64,000 nucleotides of DNA, taken from positions 13,868,616-13,932,615 of the forward strand of contig OY754968.1 of the NCBI GenBank assembly GCA_963576475.1, given 5' to 3'. Positions 19,009-31,424 of the stretch are shown here, piece by piece. Origin of the DNA: Molanna angustata. Taxonomy: Eukaryota; Arthropoda; Insecta; Trichoptera; Molannidae. Under the pieces are notes generated by a model. The model was not told where the DNA came from and ran no database searches. It saw only the letters and a program-made list of their open reading frames with translations. The position numbers and the translations under genes are program-made. The number at the start of each line of letters is the position of its first letter. The first letter of the stretch is position 1.

Positions 19009-19815
19009 ATGGCTCACAGAACCGCTAATAAAGCCTCGGACACTGGACAGATCGGAATGACCATAGCAAGGAACAGGATTAAACGAGATAAACATAACCG
19101 AACTAGAATTGCCTGCTGGAATATTACGTCATGGAACAGGAGAGATCAAGAGATTATAATAGAACTAAACAATCATAAAATAGACATCTGCGGGGTCTCA
19201 GAAACCAAAAAGAAAGGGCAGGGAACTTCGAAATACTCCAACTACGTTTTGATTTACAGTGGCAAAAAGAAAGAAGAAAGGGCACATTCTGGAGTTGGAA
19301 TACTACTGCATGAAAGATACGAACCACACATCAATGATATCAATTATGTTAGTGATAGACTACTTAAGGTTGCACTTAAAATTGACAACGTTACCTACCA
19401 CATAATCAGCACCTACGCCCCAGACATAACTAAGCCCAAAGCCGACACGGAAAACTTTTACAATAATTTGCAGTTGCTGTTTGACACCATACCAAATGAA
19501 GAAGGTATCATAATACTTGGAGACCTAAACGCCAGAATCGGAAATAGTGAAGTGGACGGCATCAAGCAACGATATAATGAACCAACTATCAATGAGAATG
19601 GAGAGATGCTAATTGACTTTTGCGCAAGGAACGAGTTGAGAATAAACAACACATTCTTCCCACACAAACCTCAACACAAATTCACGTTCGTCAACAGCCG
19701 GGGTGAAAAATCTATCATAGATTATGTTATTACAAACAGAACCATACTACCATCCCAAATATTGGACGTACGTGCACTAACTTACTATGTAAATTGCGAA
19801 TCAAAAAACCGATAA
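19009..19815 (+). pseudogene. LINE apurinic-type endonuclease domain, broken at its end
   Basis: 268 codons with APE-type endonuclease motifs: IACWNITSWNRR, GVSETKKKGQG (the catalytic glutamate), GVGILLHERY, STYAPD, GDLNARIG (catalytic Asp-x-Asn) and DYVITNR. The expected last block around the catalytic SDH is absent. After VRALT the sequence jumps out of frame and resumes in the next frame as CKLRIKKPIKK. A short deletion with frameshift therefore removes the last catalytic motif. Confidence 0.78.
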
Positions 19816-21830
19816 AAAAGATAAAACCACCAAAATACATTGAAAAATATAACATCGAATCAATGGAAACAGACAGCACCAGATATCTATACCAACGTAG
19901 ACTGGTTGAAAAAATCACATTGAATTCAATAGACGATACAGATAATATAGATCAAGCATGGGATAAGGTGAAGACCAACATAACTGACGCTGCGAATGAA
20001 GCATTAGGAAAACGCAAAGTTAACATCAACGGAGAGAAACAAACAAAACCATGGTTTACAAATGAGGTGAAAGAATTGGCAAGGGAAAAGAGACAGAGCT
20101 ACCTAACATACAGAAGCTCCCCATCCCCAGAGGAGTACGCAAAATACGTCAGAGTAAGAAACAGAATAAACTCGGAGATAAATAAGATTAAGAAGGAATA
20201 CTGGCTTAAATTCACAAAGGATATGGAGCATGATTTATACGGAGCACAGAGGAAAATCTGGAAAATGCTACGAAATAAAAAGAAGCCTGTAAACGAGTAC
20301 AATCAAACGACAAAAATCACTCCATCGGAATGGGAAAATTATTTTCAACACCTCTACAGCACAACCAATCATGAACAAATAACAGAAACAGCTCTCACCA
20401 CCAAGGAAAATATTGAAGAGCTAGATGTGAAGAAAGCAGTCAAAAATCTGAAAAACCGAAAGGCACCTGGTCTTGATGATATATCAAATGAACTATTAAA
20501 GTACTCAGGTGACAGACTGCATCACGAACTTTATCAGCTAATCTCAAAAATATTTGACTATGCAGATATCCCAACAGAATGGCATACAAGCATCACCATA
20601 CCAATCTTCAAAAAAGGGGACAAGGCAAACCCGTCTAATTACCGAGGTATCTGTCTCTTAAGCTCAGTATTAAAACTCACGACGAGCATAATCAGAACCA
20701 AACTAGAGAGATACCTCACAAATAGAGACGAACAGCATGGCTTTAGGAAGAATCGATCAACATCAGATGCTATTTTTGTCGTTCGACAGATCGCTGAAAA
20801 ATCAATAGAATATAATAAGGCTGCATATATGTGCTTCGTCGACCTCACCAAGGCGTTTGACAGAGTCAGACTGGAGGACATAATAGAAATACTCAATGCA
20901 AAGAATACTCCCTCCAACATAGTAAAAATAATCCAAGGATTGAATACCGACAGCTTTACTAGAATAAAAACACAGGGCGACCTCACAAATCCAGTCCCAA
21001 CTCCAATCGGAATAAGACAAGGCGATAGTCTAAGTCCATTCCTATTCAACTTAATAATGGACAAACTGATCGAAGAAGTTGTAGACCTTAACCTTGGGTA
21101 CCGAATGGGAGGTAAAAGAGTCAGTATAGTATGCTACGCCGACGATGCGGTACTTATCGCAGAATCAGAAGATGACCTTCAAAGGATGCTATACAAACTA
21201 AATCATACATCACTTAAATATAATATGATGATATCTACAGACAAAACAAAGAGTCTCACGATAAGCAAGAACCCGTTGAGATGCAAATTAGTCGTAGAAA
21301 ATAACATAATAGAGCAAGTGATGGACTTTAAATACCTGGGAATAGACATCACTAGCAGCGGTAGTCTATACGACGAAACATTAAGACAAGTAAATAAAGC
21401 AGCTGCAATATCAGGATGTCTAAAGGAAAGTATATGGAGGAATAAACACATGAATATCGAAAGCAAAGTCCGAATATATAAAACATGTGTAAGACCCATT
21501 GCCACCTACGGAGTAGAGACCAGAGCAGACACAACGAGAACAAAATCTCTTCTGAGAACATCAGAGATGAGGACATTGCGATGTATAACCGGAAACACTC
21601 TAAGAGACCGAATTCGAAATACCGAAATAAGAAAAAAGTGTAGTATGGAAGACATCGTCAGATGGGGAAGACAGCGGAGGCGATATTGGAGCTCACATGT
21701 AAACAGAATGGTTGAAAATAGACTCCCACGTATCGCTCTCCAGGAGAACCCAGCTGGAAGAAGACCACCAGGAAGACCTCCAAAGAGATGGCGAGACAGT
21801 TGGCAGTCCACATCGCAGGAGACAGAATAG
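19794..21830 (+). pseudogene. LINE reverse-transcriptase domain
   Basis: 678 codons. RT motifs in order: KAPGLDDISNELLK, NYRGICLLS, EQHGFRKNRSTSDAI, FVDLTKAFDRV (catalytic Asp), GIRQGDSLSPFLFN, CYADDAVLIAES (YADD) and FKYLGIDITSSG. A C-terminal region follows with VRPIATYGVETR, RTLRCITGN and GRPPKRWRDSW. Upstream codons CKL read through in frame, so the ATG-like start is not a true start. It is broken only by the junction with the endonuclease. Confidence 0.8.
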
Positions 21831-21896
21831 CGGTACAAACAGATCTTCGGATCTATGAAAAGGAAGAAGAAGAAGAAGAAGAAGCATTACTAGCAA

Positions 21897-22125
21897 GATG
21901 AGCATGTATGAGACAGTATATCAATGTTGATGACTTTGATGAGGCGATGTATGTGTCAAGATAGAAGTATGCGGTGTTCGGTTCGCACTGCCTTCCCCTT
22001 GAGGAAGATAGAAGTGGAGAGTAAAAAATACACTTGCCTATACAGACACATCTTAAATATTTATTACTAATACTATAAAAAAAAAACAAATGAGTTGTGG
22101 CCAACACTACACTCTTTACTATGCT
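21897..22125. repeat. interspersed repeat X, right part
   Basis: Continuation of 18515-18910 after the LINE. It includes a LINE-tail-like segment (ATGTATGAGACAGTATATCA, GAGGCGATGTATGTGTCAAG) shared with 35950-36065. It ends with GCCAACACTACACTCTTTAC, the inverse of 18054-18075. Confidence 0.5.
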
Positions 22126-23610
22126 TAGATATATTCAATGTAATTTGAAACCACTTCCCAAAGTCCATTATTTGAAACTGATGGGACAGGAAGGACTGAA
22201 GGGAAGGGGTGGAGGGATTGATTTTTAAAAACTTACTTATGTGTGTTAATTTGTATTTATATTTTACTCATTCTGAATTTATCATAAACAAACAATTCAA
22301 AAATTCCAAAACGATATTCTCGACGAGTTAACTTATTGCTTCACATTTACCTTTCCGAGCAACGCCGGGTATTAAAAAAACTAGTTTACAAAAAATTCCT
22401 TTATTTTATTGAAACACTCAACAGTTCCCATAGGTCATATAAAATAGTGATTTAAGTTTGTATGTATGTATGTAGGTACATATTATTATGTAGTAAGCGA
22501 GTAAGAGTGAGTACCTATTTAATTTGAAGTTAGCGGAGGAGATCAATAGGAAAGGAAGGTTCTATGGTGTTGCCATGGAAACCTGGGGTTGATACCTAGT
22601 ATCACTTATAGGTAGGTATATATGTATGTATGTTGTATTATAGGTAGGTACTCCGGCAACAAGTAGCAGCACTCAGCACTCGAGATAAGTGGATCCACCA
22701 CCACTGCCTACATTCACCACCCAACACCCAACTTCCTATTCCCATCACATTCTAAGCTTTGCCATTACTTTGCTTTCCTTTACTAACCCACACAACCTTT
22801 TACTTTAACTTAAGTGCTGAGAAAGAGAGTTCATATAGTTACAACCCATTTACATAAAAACATAACAACACACAAAATACACAAAATCAACAATATTATA
22901 ATAATCATAAAAAAGCATCATAATAACAAATGAAACTATTCCCCATGATAATTTTACTACCTAGCTGTTCATGATTTGACTCTTTTATCATTTGGAAGTT
23001 AGTCATTAAAAAAAAATGTTCTGCCATGTAGGTATGTGTAATGGTGTAAGTTTTTGTACTATTTCTATAGGAGTTACATATATATGTGTAACTTGAATAC
23101 TTTTCAATTTAGAAGAGCTACATAATGTAGTTAGTTATATTACCTTGTATCTAAATTATTAAAACGAGTGAGTTATGCCAATACCTACTATAAACTCTCC
23201 ATAATACAAGTTACCGTCCATTTTCTTTTTAGAAATTTGACAATCCCCCGAGTATTTTTGGCGCTGTAGATATTTTTAATACAAAAATTAGTACTTATGA
23301 GTAAATTTGTATTGTGAAGTGGAGATTTAAGTAGGTATATATATAAAAAAACATTAGTATTTTTTATATTAATTAAAACCTGGTCTTTACCATAAATATA
23401 TAGGGAAAGTATACGCAAAGTTGCTAATAGAATCGTGTGTACCTACAGATTTTTTGGTTTTAGGGTTGGGACGGTGATCTCCTTAAACAAGGGAAGATAT
23501 TCAACAGGTGGTTTAATGTTGTTAACAGAGGTTCAAAATAATATTATAAGAGTATATCCAAACCCCTATTTATGTATAATTGGATCATTATACAATAAAT
23601 TGTATAATTT
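22126..23610. other. intergenic DNA, mostly unique
   Basis: No gene or complete element recognised. CCGAGCAACGCCGGGTATTA followed by ACTAGT at 22352-22384 looks like a Helitron-type 3' end, but no 5' partner was found. TAGGTAGGTA runs are frequent. Confidence 0.4.
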
Positions 23611-24565
23611 ACTAGTTGCATGTAACACATGAGATCCAACTGTCGATGGCTATAGTATATAATAGTTGAAGAATACATACCAAACTTGATTGATTTTCGT
23701 TTGGCCCCAAACTATAAACCCTTAAATCCAAATTATTGAATATTTTAAGATATTTTGTATTCTATACAAAACATGCACCTATGTCAAGATAGGATGGTGT
23801 GGAGGTCAATTCTTTTTTCCTAGCCCGAATATTATGTTAAAAGCTTGATGGTATGTATGCATATATGGAGATTAAATATCACACTATTGTGTCTCGTAGA
23901 TATTGTGTATACTGCCATACAAATTGTATGAAATGATAGCGTCACTAAATTAAATTTTTACAAAAATTGTTTAAAAAAGTTTGTGATGTACTGCTATAAT
24001 CAATAATTTAAGGTTTTTTTTTATAGAAAATTAAATTATCTAGTTAGGGTCTTCTGGCTTTTCTCGATATTTAAAAAAAATAGAAACATAGAGACCATGT
24101 CGAGAGAATGGGAGACCTTCCACTACCCAAAATATCTCCAAGGAAGTCCTGGAGGGTCGCAGAGCAAGGGGAAGATCAGCAAAAAGATGGAGTGACAGCT
24201 GGACATCCAGATCACAAGAGGCAGTTTCCGACTGAAAAAAATGGCCTAAAACCAGAGGAAGAAGAAGGAAATATAGGCAGTTATACACATAAAATTTTCA
24301 TATATTTTTTTCTTTTAAACAATTTGAGAAACCCTTTAAATTATTCATAAAATTATATTTGTGATATTATATTTGTCTATATTTTCACAAAACAAATTTT
24401 CAGCTTTACATAAATATAGACAAATACAAATTTGAAAATTTATACCAATTTTCAACGTTCTAGCCTTTATGATTTTTGAGATATATGGTAAAATTAAAAA
24501 AAAATGTTGATAACCTCTGACTGGAACAAAAATTCCAAATTCTGAGTACCTATAATTAATTTTTT
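23611..24565 (-). mobile_element. Helitron-like repeat, copy E (5' truncated)
   Basis: Reverse copy starting ACTAGTTGCATGTAACACAT; it fades out near 24565, before the GT-rich segment. A LINE tail is inserted at 24092-24267. Confidence 0.6.
24092..24267 (+). mobile_element. short LINE 3' fragment nested in copy E
   Basis: 176 bp resembling the C-terminus of the RTE-like LINE (a diverged GRSAKRWSDSW-like end), finishing GAAGAAGAAG. Flanked by GAAACATAG (24083-24091) and GAAATATAG (24268-24276), a target duplication with one difference. Confidence 0.65.
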
Positions 24566-25054
24566 TTACGTTATGAAACATTTATATAGTAGCAAAAGTA
24601 TTTGCTTTCCATATTTAAATCCTTTTTTTTTGGTTGGTATATTACTATGGTATTTTGTTGATAGATTTTGGTTATACTTGACTTGTTACGTTAGTGTCAT
24701 AATTGTATCATTATTCAAAATTACCCTGGTATAGTTCATATGAACAGGAAAATTGGAGACAACTTTTATAGTGGTTTGTTTACATAATTTCAAAGAAATT
24801 TTTCTTTCACATTAATTCGCATTTCGTACGAAATGTGCAAAGGGGAATCCCCGACCACCATCATTATTTACTATACTCATACGGAAGTTGTGTTCCTTAG
24901 AAATAAATAGGTACCTATATAATATTTCACATTATTTGCATGTATTTTCGTATGTATTATTTCATTGTTGAGACTTGGTTGAGACAAAGAACGTATTTAT
25001 AACCTTGATGTATCCTGGGTAGGTACCTACATTACATATGCACAGTAAATATAA
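24566..25054. other. AT-rich intergenic DNA
   Basis: Nothing recognised apart from TA-rich simple sequence. Confidence 0.4.
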
Positions 25055-25105
25055 TCCAACTGTCGATTTATTCAAGAGACTTTGAAGCCAAAAAACACCA
25101 ACTAA

Positions 25106-25842
25106 AGCCCGCCAGACACAAGGTTATAACTCATTCCAACTCATGTGTAATATGAGTTGAAAAGTATAATTGTTTGCAGTCATATGAACTGAAAGTGTGA
25201 TCTCTTTTGTCTATGGTTATCTATCTACTACATTGTCATTCTTCATACAAAGGAAGAAATATTTTTTTGAATTCTTTTTGATTTTTGATTGATCTAGGCG
25301 TACATTCCTAGCTATAATAAAATATCGGGACATCGGATTTCTTCGATATAATTGCTATGATTTAGAATGTTCTTACTACTGTTTTTAAGGATATTGCTTC
25401 TCGCATTACTATAATATTTGGCCTTTGAATGGTTTTATGTATTAGAAATACATTCCATTTATTTTCAAACATTCCATTTTTCTATGAAAATGTATCTTCT
25501 AATGAGAGTTGTTCGTTTAATATGGTAAAAACTTCTCCTGTCCAATCAAGATCGCGTACATTTTTTGCTAGAGCGTCTCATTTGATTTTCATAATATTTC
25601 GAAACAGGTAATAAAAAAAAAAACAAGAGAGAATCATTAATGCACCCAAAAATGCAAGTTATTTGACAGTCAAGAGAGATAATTGCTATCATATCGATAT
25701 GTAATTTCAATATAATGTTTTTAGAACGATAACATTTTAAAGTCATTTAAATGATATCGTGTCAGGCACAATGTCATTTTTTCAGTTCATATTCCAATGA
25801 GTTGAAATATGAGTTGTAAGATTACCTGGTGTCAGGCCGGCT
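25106..25842. mobile_element. 737-bp TIR element nested in copy F
   Basis: Inverted ends AGCCCGCCAGACACAAGGT and AGCCGGCCTGACACCAGGT, with a subterminal AACTCAT block. Flanks are TAA (25103-25105) and TTA (25843-25845). Intact host copies read CAACTTAGAGG, so the insertion target was TTA. TWA targets suggest PIF/Harbinger. No coding frame is recognised. Confidence 0.68.
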
Positions 25843-26310
25843 TTAGAGGCTTCGCAGCATATATGTTCTATATACATGGATTTACTCAGAATTCAGAGTA
25901 GAACATTTAGTGTCAGGGTGTGTGTGTGTCCTTATAAATTTTGATCCGCTCAATGCACAGAGCTTAAAATTTCAGAAAATATAGAAAGATATAGGCCTAC
26001 AAAATTTTTATTATACTCAGAATTTTTATTTTTTTTTCATTCAGGGGTTGTCAACTTTTGACTTGTTACTTTATTATTTCACATAGGTATCTCAAAAACC
26101 ATACAAGATTGATATGGACAAATACAAAATCTCAATTTTTTTTTAAAGTTGTTTATCATAACTAAATGTTATGATAAACACAAAAATCCAAAGTTTTTGA
26201 AAATATCGAAAAAAATCGAAAAACCCCAACTAGATAATTTAATTTTTTATTTATAAAAAATATGAACATTGTAGTAGTACAATTTTTATAAAAATTGAAT
26301 TTAGTGACGA

Positions 26311-26458
26311 AGAAGGCAGCTTTCCTAGCTGCGAAACATCCGCGAATGGACCGGTATAAGAACTGTGGAGGAGCTGTTTCGCACTGCACAGGACAGGGAG
26401 GCTTTCTCTATGGGGGTCGTCAACGTCGGGGATACCTGATGACACAAGAAGAAGAAGA
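26311..26458 (+). mobile_element. short LINE 3' fragment nested in copy F
   Basis: 148 bp ending in (GAA)n, flanked by perfect AGTGACGA repeats (26303-26310 and 26459-26466). It encodes only a C-terminal scrap, so reverse transcription stopped early. Confidence 0.72.
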
Positions 26459-26783
26459 AGTGACGACATCGTTTTATACAATTTGTAAGGCAGTATACAC
26501 TACACAATATCTACGGGGACTCAATAGTTTGATTATTAATCTCCAAACATACATACATACATACCATCATACTGTTTTCATTTTCTGGGTAGGAAAAAAA
26601 AGACTGACCTCCATACTAATCTATCCTGACATACATACCTAGGTACATGTTTTATATAGAAAACAAAATATCTTAAAATGATTATAAATTTGTGTTTAGG
26701 TGTTTATAGTTTGGTACGTATATTCTTCAATTGTACATACTATCGCCATCGACAGTTGGATCTCATGTGTTACATGCAACAAG

Positions 26784-27236
26784 TTGTAATAGTCTTATTA
26801 GAATTCCATATAGGAAAATATATATTTATATAATATATAAATATAAATTTGTTGAAATAGAACGGAGCTATTGGAGTAGGCAGGACCCATTTACCTCACA
26901 CTTCACGTTTATTCGTTCTTGAGAGCAGTGCATACACCTGGGACAATAGGACAATACCTACATACCTACTAGCTTATATAAATAATAATATTTGGTCATT
27001 CAACCAAACACCGTAACCGGTATCTAATAATATAAAACATTAAATAATTCATTGATAATAATAATTATATCGAATCTTGATAACGCGATCCACTCTGATA
27101 ACATTATTATGATGAAATCATACTTTCAAATTAATTTAAAGAATGATGTTCTTTAATAATTAACGCGTGCATAATATGTACCTAGATACACACTAATGCA
27201 TATTTTGTCTATTCCATGTAATTAGTTTCACAATAT
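26784..27236. other. AT-rich intergenic DNA
   Basis: No feature recognised. Confidence 0.4.
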
Positions 27237-27239
27237 TTT

Positions 27240-27412
27240 TTTTTTAAATGAATATGTCCTTGTTAAACAAGTACATATACATCTTCCTACGTTCCCTAAA
27301 ATAAGCAAATAAATGCTTGTGCTTAGGTGAACGAAATCGGTCGAGGCAGGATTCGAACTCGCGACCACTGGATTACTAGCCCAGCGCGCTAACCGCTCTG
27401 CCACCGACCCAT
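27240..27412 (-). mobile_element. tRNA-derived SINE, family 2
   Basis: Near-identical to 9344-9512; head on the right, T-run (tail) on the left. Confidence 0.75.
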
Positions 27413-27486
27413 CTTATTTATTGTATTGTTAACACTTCTTTAAACCCTGTACATGTGGCGAGTTTATTTCCAAAAGATATTATTCA

Positions 27487-27615
27487 TAAAAATAAAGTAA
27501 AAAATAAAAAGTTTATAACCCCTGATTAAAACAAAAATTCAAAATTCTGAGTATAAGGAAACACACACACAGACACACAAAATGTTCTTAATTCTCTGGA
27601 ACAAATCAGTTGGAA
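27487..27615 (-). mobile_element. Helitron-like fragment
   Basis: Reverse scrap of the family holding AAAAAGTTTATAACCCCTGA, CACACACACAGACACACAAA and AACAAATCAGTTGGA, with an internal deletion. A decayed SINE family 1 body (27425-27470) precedes it. Confidence 0.5.
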
Positions 27616-27911
27616 AATAATCAGGATTTAAATACTAAGAAAATGTCTGTATCCCGATAGTTTTATCGGTATTTATGCTGCAATAAGGATATTACTCAGC
27701 CACCACAAAAGTACACTGATTATAATTAGGATAAGAAGATACAAGTAAAATAATAATAAAACATGATACAAAATAATAGAATCTAATACCTTGAGAAATT
27801 ACGTGAGGTTCGCAGAGAGCAGATTAGGGCTTTTTGCTTGGTTGGTAGGGTGCTACCGCCCCTCTCTACGTAGAAAGTTCTCAAGTTGATTGTGGGAAGT
27901 AATAGGTATAT

Positions 27912-28070
27912 TTTTTTAATGAATATGTCCTTGTTATACATCTTCCTATATTCCCAAAACTAAACATAAATGTTTGTGCTATAGGTGAATCAAATCGGCT
28001 GAGGCAGGATTCGAATTCGCGACCACTGGATTACTAGCCCAGCGCGCCAACCCCTTTGCAACCGACCCAT
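27912..28070 (-). mobile_element. tRNA-derived SINE, family 2
   Basis: Third near-complete copy, slightly more diverged (AACCCCTTTGCAACCGACCC). Confidence 0.72.
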
Positions 28071-28284
28071 CATAATTACTCATTTCTAGTGCACCTAAAA
28101 ATTTTGATAGTAAAACTTAATTATTTTCTTGAACGTGAGAGCAATTTGGACGAATGACGAGAAGAAATGAACGAATACCTAAGAAAAAAATGCTTCATTT
28201 TGATGTTCTTGGTCAAATTTGACAAATAGACAAGTCCCAGAAATAAAATACAAACATCAGTGGTATACTTGTCGAAAGAACCTG

Positions 28285-28405
28285 GACATCTACAAGCAAA
28301 TCGGTTACATATCTGACTGCTGAGCTAAAGGTCCCGGGTTCGATTCCCGATGAAGACACATTTTTTAATTGTGTTTTCAGTCTGTATCTGTGAGACAATA
28401 AATAT
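28285..28405 (+). mobile_element. tRNA-derived SINE, family 3
   Basis: B box GGGTTCGATTCCCGATGAAG followed by the same body as at 11008-11120 and an AATAAATATTATAAG end. Confidence 0.62.
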
Positions 28406-28669
28406 TATAAGTTTTCAGAGTGTGGCAACATGTTATTGGGTGCGTGTTAAATTAATATTTGACATAGTACCTGCTAGTTGCTAAAAAAATAAACATAACT
28501 CACTAGCAATGTTCGATGTGAGAATATTCATGATTTATGAACCTAAGATTTAAAGCCGAAGTTGGGATGCAAGACCCGAAGAACGAAAATCACTTCAGTT
28601 TCAAAATCACGTATTTTTGATAAGATGCTACCATATTTTTATATATTTTGGTATTGAAATATTTAAAAT

Positions 28670-28830
28670 ATCTCTTATCTGTTGGCCGTGAACTTTGATA
28701 GAGAATATTCACTCATTTTTTAATTTGAACTTCTAGTGTATGTCAAAACTAAGATGTGGCTCCTATCTGTTGGCCGTGAACATTCAGAGAGAATATTAGT
28801 CACTCACATTTCAATTTGAGTTTGTTAATT
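28670..28830 (+). repeat. two diverged direct repeats
   Basis: ATCTGTTGGCCGTGAAC occurs twice about 90 bp apart, each followed by GAGAATATT...CACTCA...TTCAATTTGA-like sequence. No gene is seen around it. Confidence 0.45.
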
Positions 28831-28834
28831 TCCT

Positions 28835-29160
28835 TTTTACTCCTCACTAACCCAAGGGAATATATTGGGGAGTTATGCATTCATTTTTTATTACAGATTA
28901 TCAACTAGTATGCTGTGATTGTATTCTAAAAGTTTCATCCCAATGTATCTCTCTGTGTGTGCTGTGACTATAATGTGATAATATGTACGGCGTGTTTAAT
29001 CTACTTTATAGATTAAAGACTTAAGTACTTTTCAATTTTTGCGAATTTGTACATTTTTTTAACTGTCAAATATTTCAAATTGACCTCAAGCTCAGGAAAC
29101 TTGAAAATTGATATTTTTATTTTCAAATTGGTAAAAAGACACATCACTTCCTTAAAATGG
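28835..29160 (+). repeat. interspersed repeat Y, copy 1
   Basis: TACTCCTCACTAACCCAAGG through GGCGTGTTTAATCTACTTTA to TTGACCTCAAGCTCAGGAAA. The same series occurs inverted at 37905-38345. Class unknown. Confidence 0.5.
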
Positions 29161-29399
29161 CATTGATGAATTATCGAGTTTTCGTAATGAAATGTTTAAA
29201 TTAAAAATAATATACAAACTCATTTCATGAAAATGCTGAATATTTTCTTTCTGTGTTGTTTATGCTATCCGTAGGTATTATATACTCTGGTTTATGCTTT
29301 ATTCTGTGATATTATTATTGTTTTTTTCTTTTCAAAGATTTTGTATTTTTGTAAAAAAAATACTAATGTAAGGTACAGATATATTTTTTTTTATCGTAT

Positions 29400-30075
29400 G
29401 ACATAGTGAATTTACAATACTTGCAAAAAAATCAAATTAACAAATACACAATTAAATATAAACAAAATATGATCTATCTCCCCATTTGTAACACTAATGC
29501 CAGACAGAATTCTTTCATATACCGCACTTCCCATTTTTATAACTCCAACATTAGTGATGAAGATCTTTTTAACTTATTATCAAATATCGTATTTTTAACT
29601 TTGTGGTACATTTTAACAAAAATTAACTAAATTTTTAACTTCTCACTTGGTGTAAACAAAGTTAAAAATTTAGTTAATCTTTCTAAACTCCCCATTGATT
29701 ATGGTAAAGAATAGATTATTAAGTACCTACTCTAATATAATCCTAGATTCTTATGCTGATAAATTGGGTTCATCACATAAAGGTTCACACACATACACAC
29801 ACATACCCACACACACACCCACACACACACACACATACCCACACACACACCCACACACACACACCCACACACACACTCCCCACTCACATGTCACATATCT
29901 GACTTTTACTGTTTTCTTTTTTCTCCTACACTACATAAATATATGAAATAGTAATAATGTATATACATGTAAGTGGTGCTGGGCATGATTATTTTTTATT
30001 TAATTTTGTATCACCTGTATATTTTGTCCAGTTATTGTTTGTATACTTTGAATAAATTAAATTAAAATAAAATAA
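29400..30075 (+). pseudogene. probable LINE C-terminus and 3' tail, decayed
   Basis: LPICNTNARQNSFIYRTSHF near 29480-29540 resembles the extreme C-terminus of Jockey/CR1-like RT proteins. The stretch ends with GAATAAATTAAATTAAAATA and an (AAAAT)n tail near 30050-30075. Confidence 0.4.
29780..29885 (+). repeat. (CA)n microsatellite
   Basis: Imperfect CA/CCA array interrupted by TACC and CCC units. The open frame over it is a repeat artefact. Confidence 0.85.
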
Positions 30076-30282
30076 AATAAATTCAGGTCGAGGGCCCCGA
30101 GCTAGATATTATATAAAATGTATGTATATAAATATTGGCGGTCTTAAAACAGGAATTCCTAGTAAGATGGCCATAGCATATTACTTCGTATTAAATTATT
30201 TATTTTTAAAATAAAATAATTAAATAAAATTTCCACATGCACAAAACTTATCAATGTTTCGACTTTCTGTTCTTCGTCATAT

Positions 30283-31335
30283 TCCAACTGTCGATTTGTT
30301 CAGGAGAACTTTGTTCTCTTAACATATCGACAATGTATCAAGCCAGAATACGCGAGAATTGTATGGAGAGGTCTACTTTTTTCACGGCTTTTCCAACTTT
30401 GAAATAAAAAAAAACCAACTTAGAGGCTTCGCAGCATATATGTTCCATACACGGATTTACTTAGAATTCGGAGTAGAACATTTCGTGTGTCTGTGTGTGT
30501 GTGTGTGTGTCTGTGTGTGTGTGTGTGTGTGTGTCTGTGTGTGTGTATGTCTGTGTGTGTGTGTGTGTGTGTCCCCCTTATAACTTTTGATCCGCTCAAT
30601 TTACAGAGCCTAAAATTTCAGAATATATAAACAGTTACAGGCCTACAAAACTTTTATACTCGGAATTTTGAATTTTTGTTTCAGTCAGGGGTTATCAACT
30701 TTTGAATTTTTATTTTATTTTTCCCTATATCTCAGAAACCATAAAAGCTAGAACGCTGAAAATTGGTATAAACATAGACAAATACAAAATCTCAAATAAG
30801 TTTTTTCAAAAAAATTCCAGGGTTTCTCAAACATTTTTTATTAAGAAAAGTATTTTTTTTATGATAAATTTATGAGTTTAACTGCCTGTATTTCCATTTT
30901 TTTTTTAAATATCGAAAAAAGCCGAAACACCCCAACTAGATAATTTAATTTTATATAAAAAATATTAACATTGTAGCAGTACATCTCAAATTTTTTTTAA
31001 CAATTTTTATAAAAATTGAATTTAGTGACGACATCGCTTCATACAATTTGTATGGTAGTCACCTATACACAATATCAAAGAAGACTTAATAGTTTGATAC
31101 TTCATCTCTAAACATACAATATACATATACCATCATGCTGTTTTCATATTCCGGGTAGGAAAAAAAGACTGACCTCCATACTATCCTATCTTGACTACCT
31201 AGGTACATGTGTTGTATAGAAAACTAAATATCATAAAATAATAAATAATTTGTATTTATGGGTTTGGTACTTATTCTTCAACTATACATACTATCGCTGT
31301 CGACAGTTGGATCCCATGTGTTACATGCAACTAGT
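30283..31335 (+). mobile_element. Helitron-like repeat, copy G, next to the Ddc promoter
   Basis: Full-length, uninterrupted copy (about 1053 bp) with both terminal motifs (TCCAACTGTCGAT and ATGCAACTAGT) and a long (GT)n tract at 30485-30573. It is the best reference for the family consensus. Its 3' end lies about 90 bp upstream of the Ddc TATA box. Confidence 0.68.
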
Positions 31336-31424
31336 ATTATATATATTTGAGAGAGGTTGATAGAGTGTCAGGTGTGGAGGTGAGGTTTGGTTTCTATGGG
31401 GGTGAGGAGGAGTACCGAGGCCCC

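Larger units (their letters stand above)
18924..21883 (+). mobile_element. RTE-like LINE, nearly full length, 13-bp target duplication
   Basis: A 2960-bp element bounded by perfect direct repeats GCATTACTAGCAA (18911-18923 and 21884-21896) and ending in (GAA)n. Its 5' end (GTTGCCGGTCCCAAGCCCGG, then AGGAGGAGGG) looks like a real element start rather than a truncation. It carries one broken polyprotein (endonuclease, then reverse transcriptase) on the + strand. The order of motifs and the GAA tail place it in or near the RTE/BovB clade; clade assignment is by eye. Confidence 0.82.
25055..26783 (+). mobile_element. Helitron-like repeat, copy F (two nested insertions)
   Basis: Starts TCCAACTGTCGATTTATTCA and ends ATGCAACAAGT. 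It is split by a TIR element at 25106-25842 and a LINE tail at 26311-26458, each with its own target duplication. Confidence 0.62.

Noticed and set aside
22352..22390. A separate Helitron with CCGAGCAACGCCGGG hairpin and ACTAGT end
   Set aside because: The 3' end looks right, but no 5' end or second copy was found; left as a note.
29695..29946. Open frame rich in HTHTPTHT
   Set aside because: Translation of a (CA)n microsatellite.
30359..30583. Open frames made of VCVCVC repeats here and at 57694-57912
   Set aside because: Translation of (GT)n microsatellites in the Helitron-like repeats.
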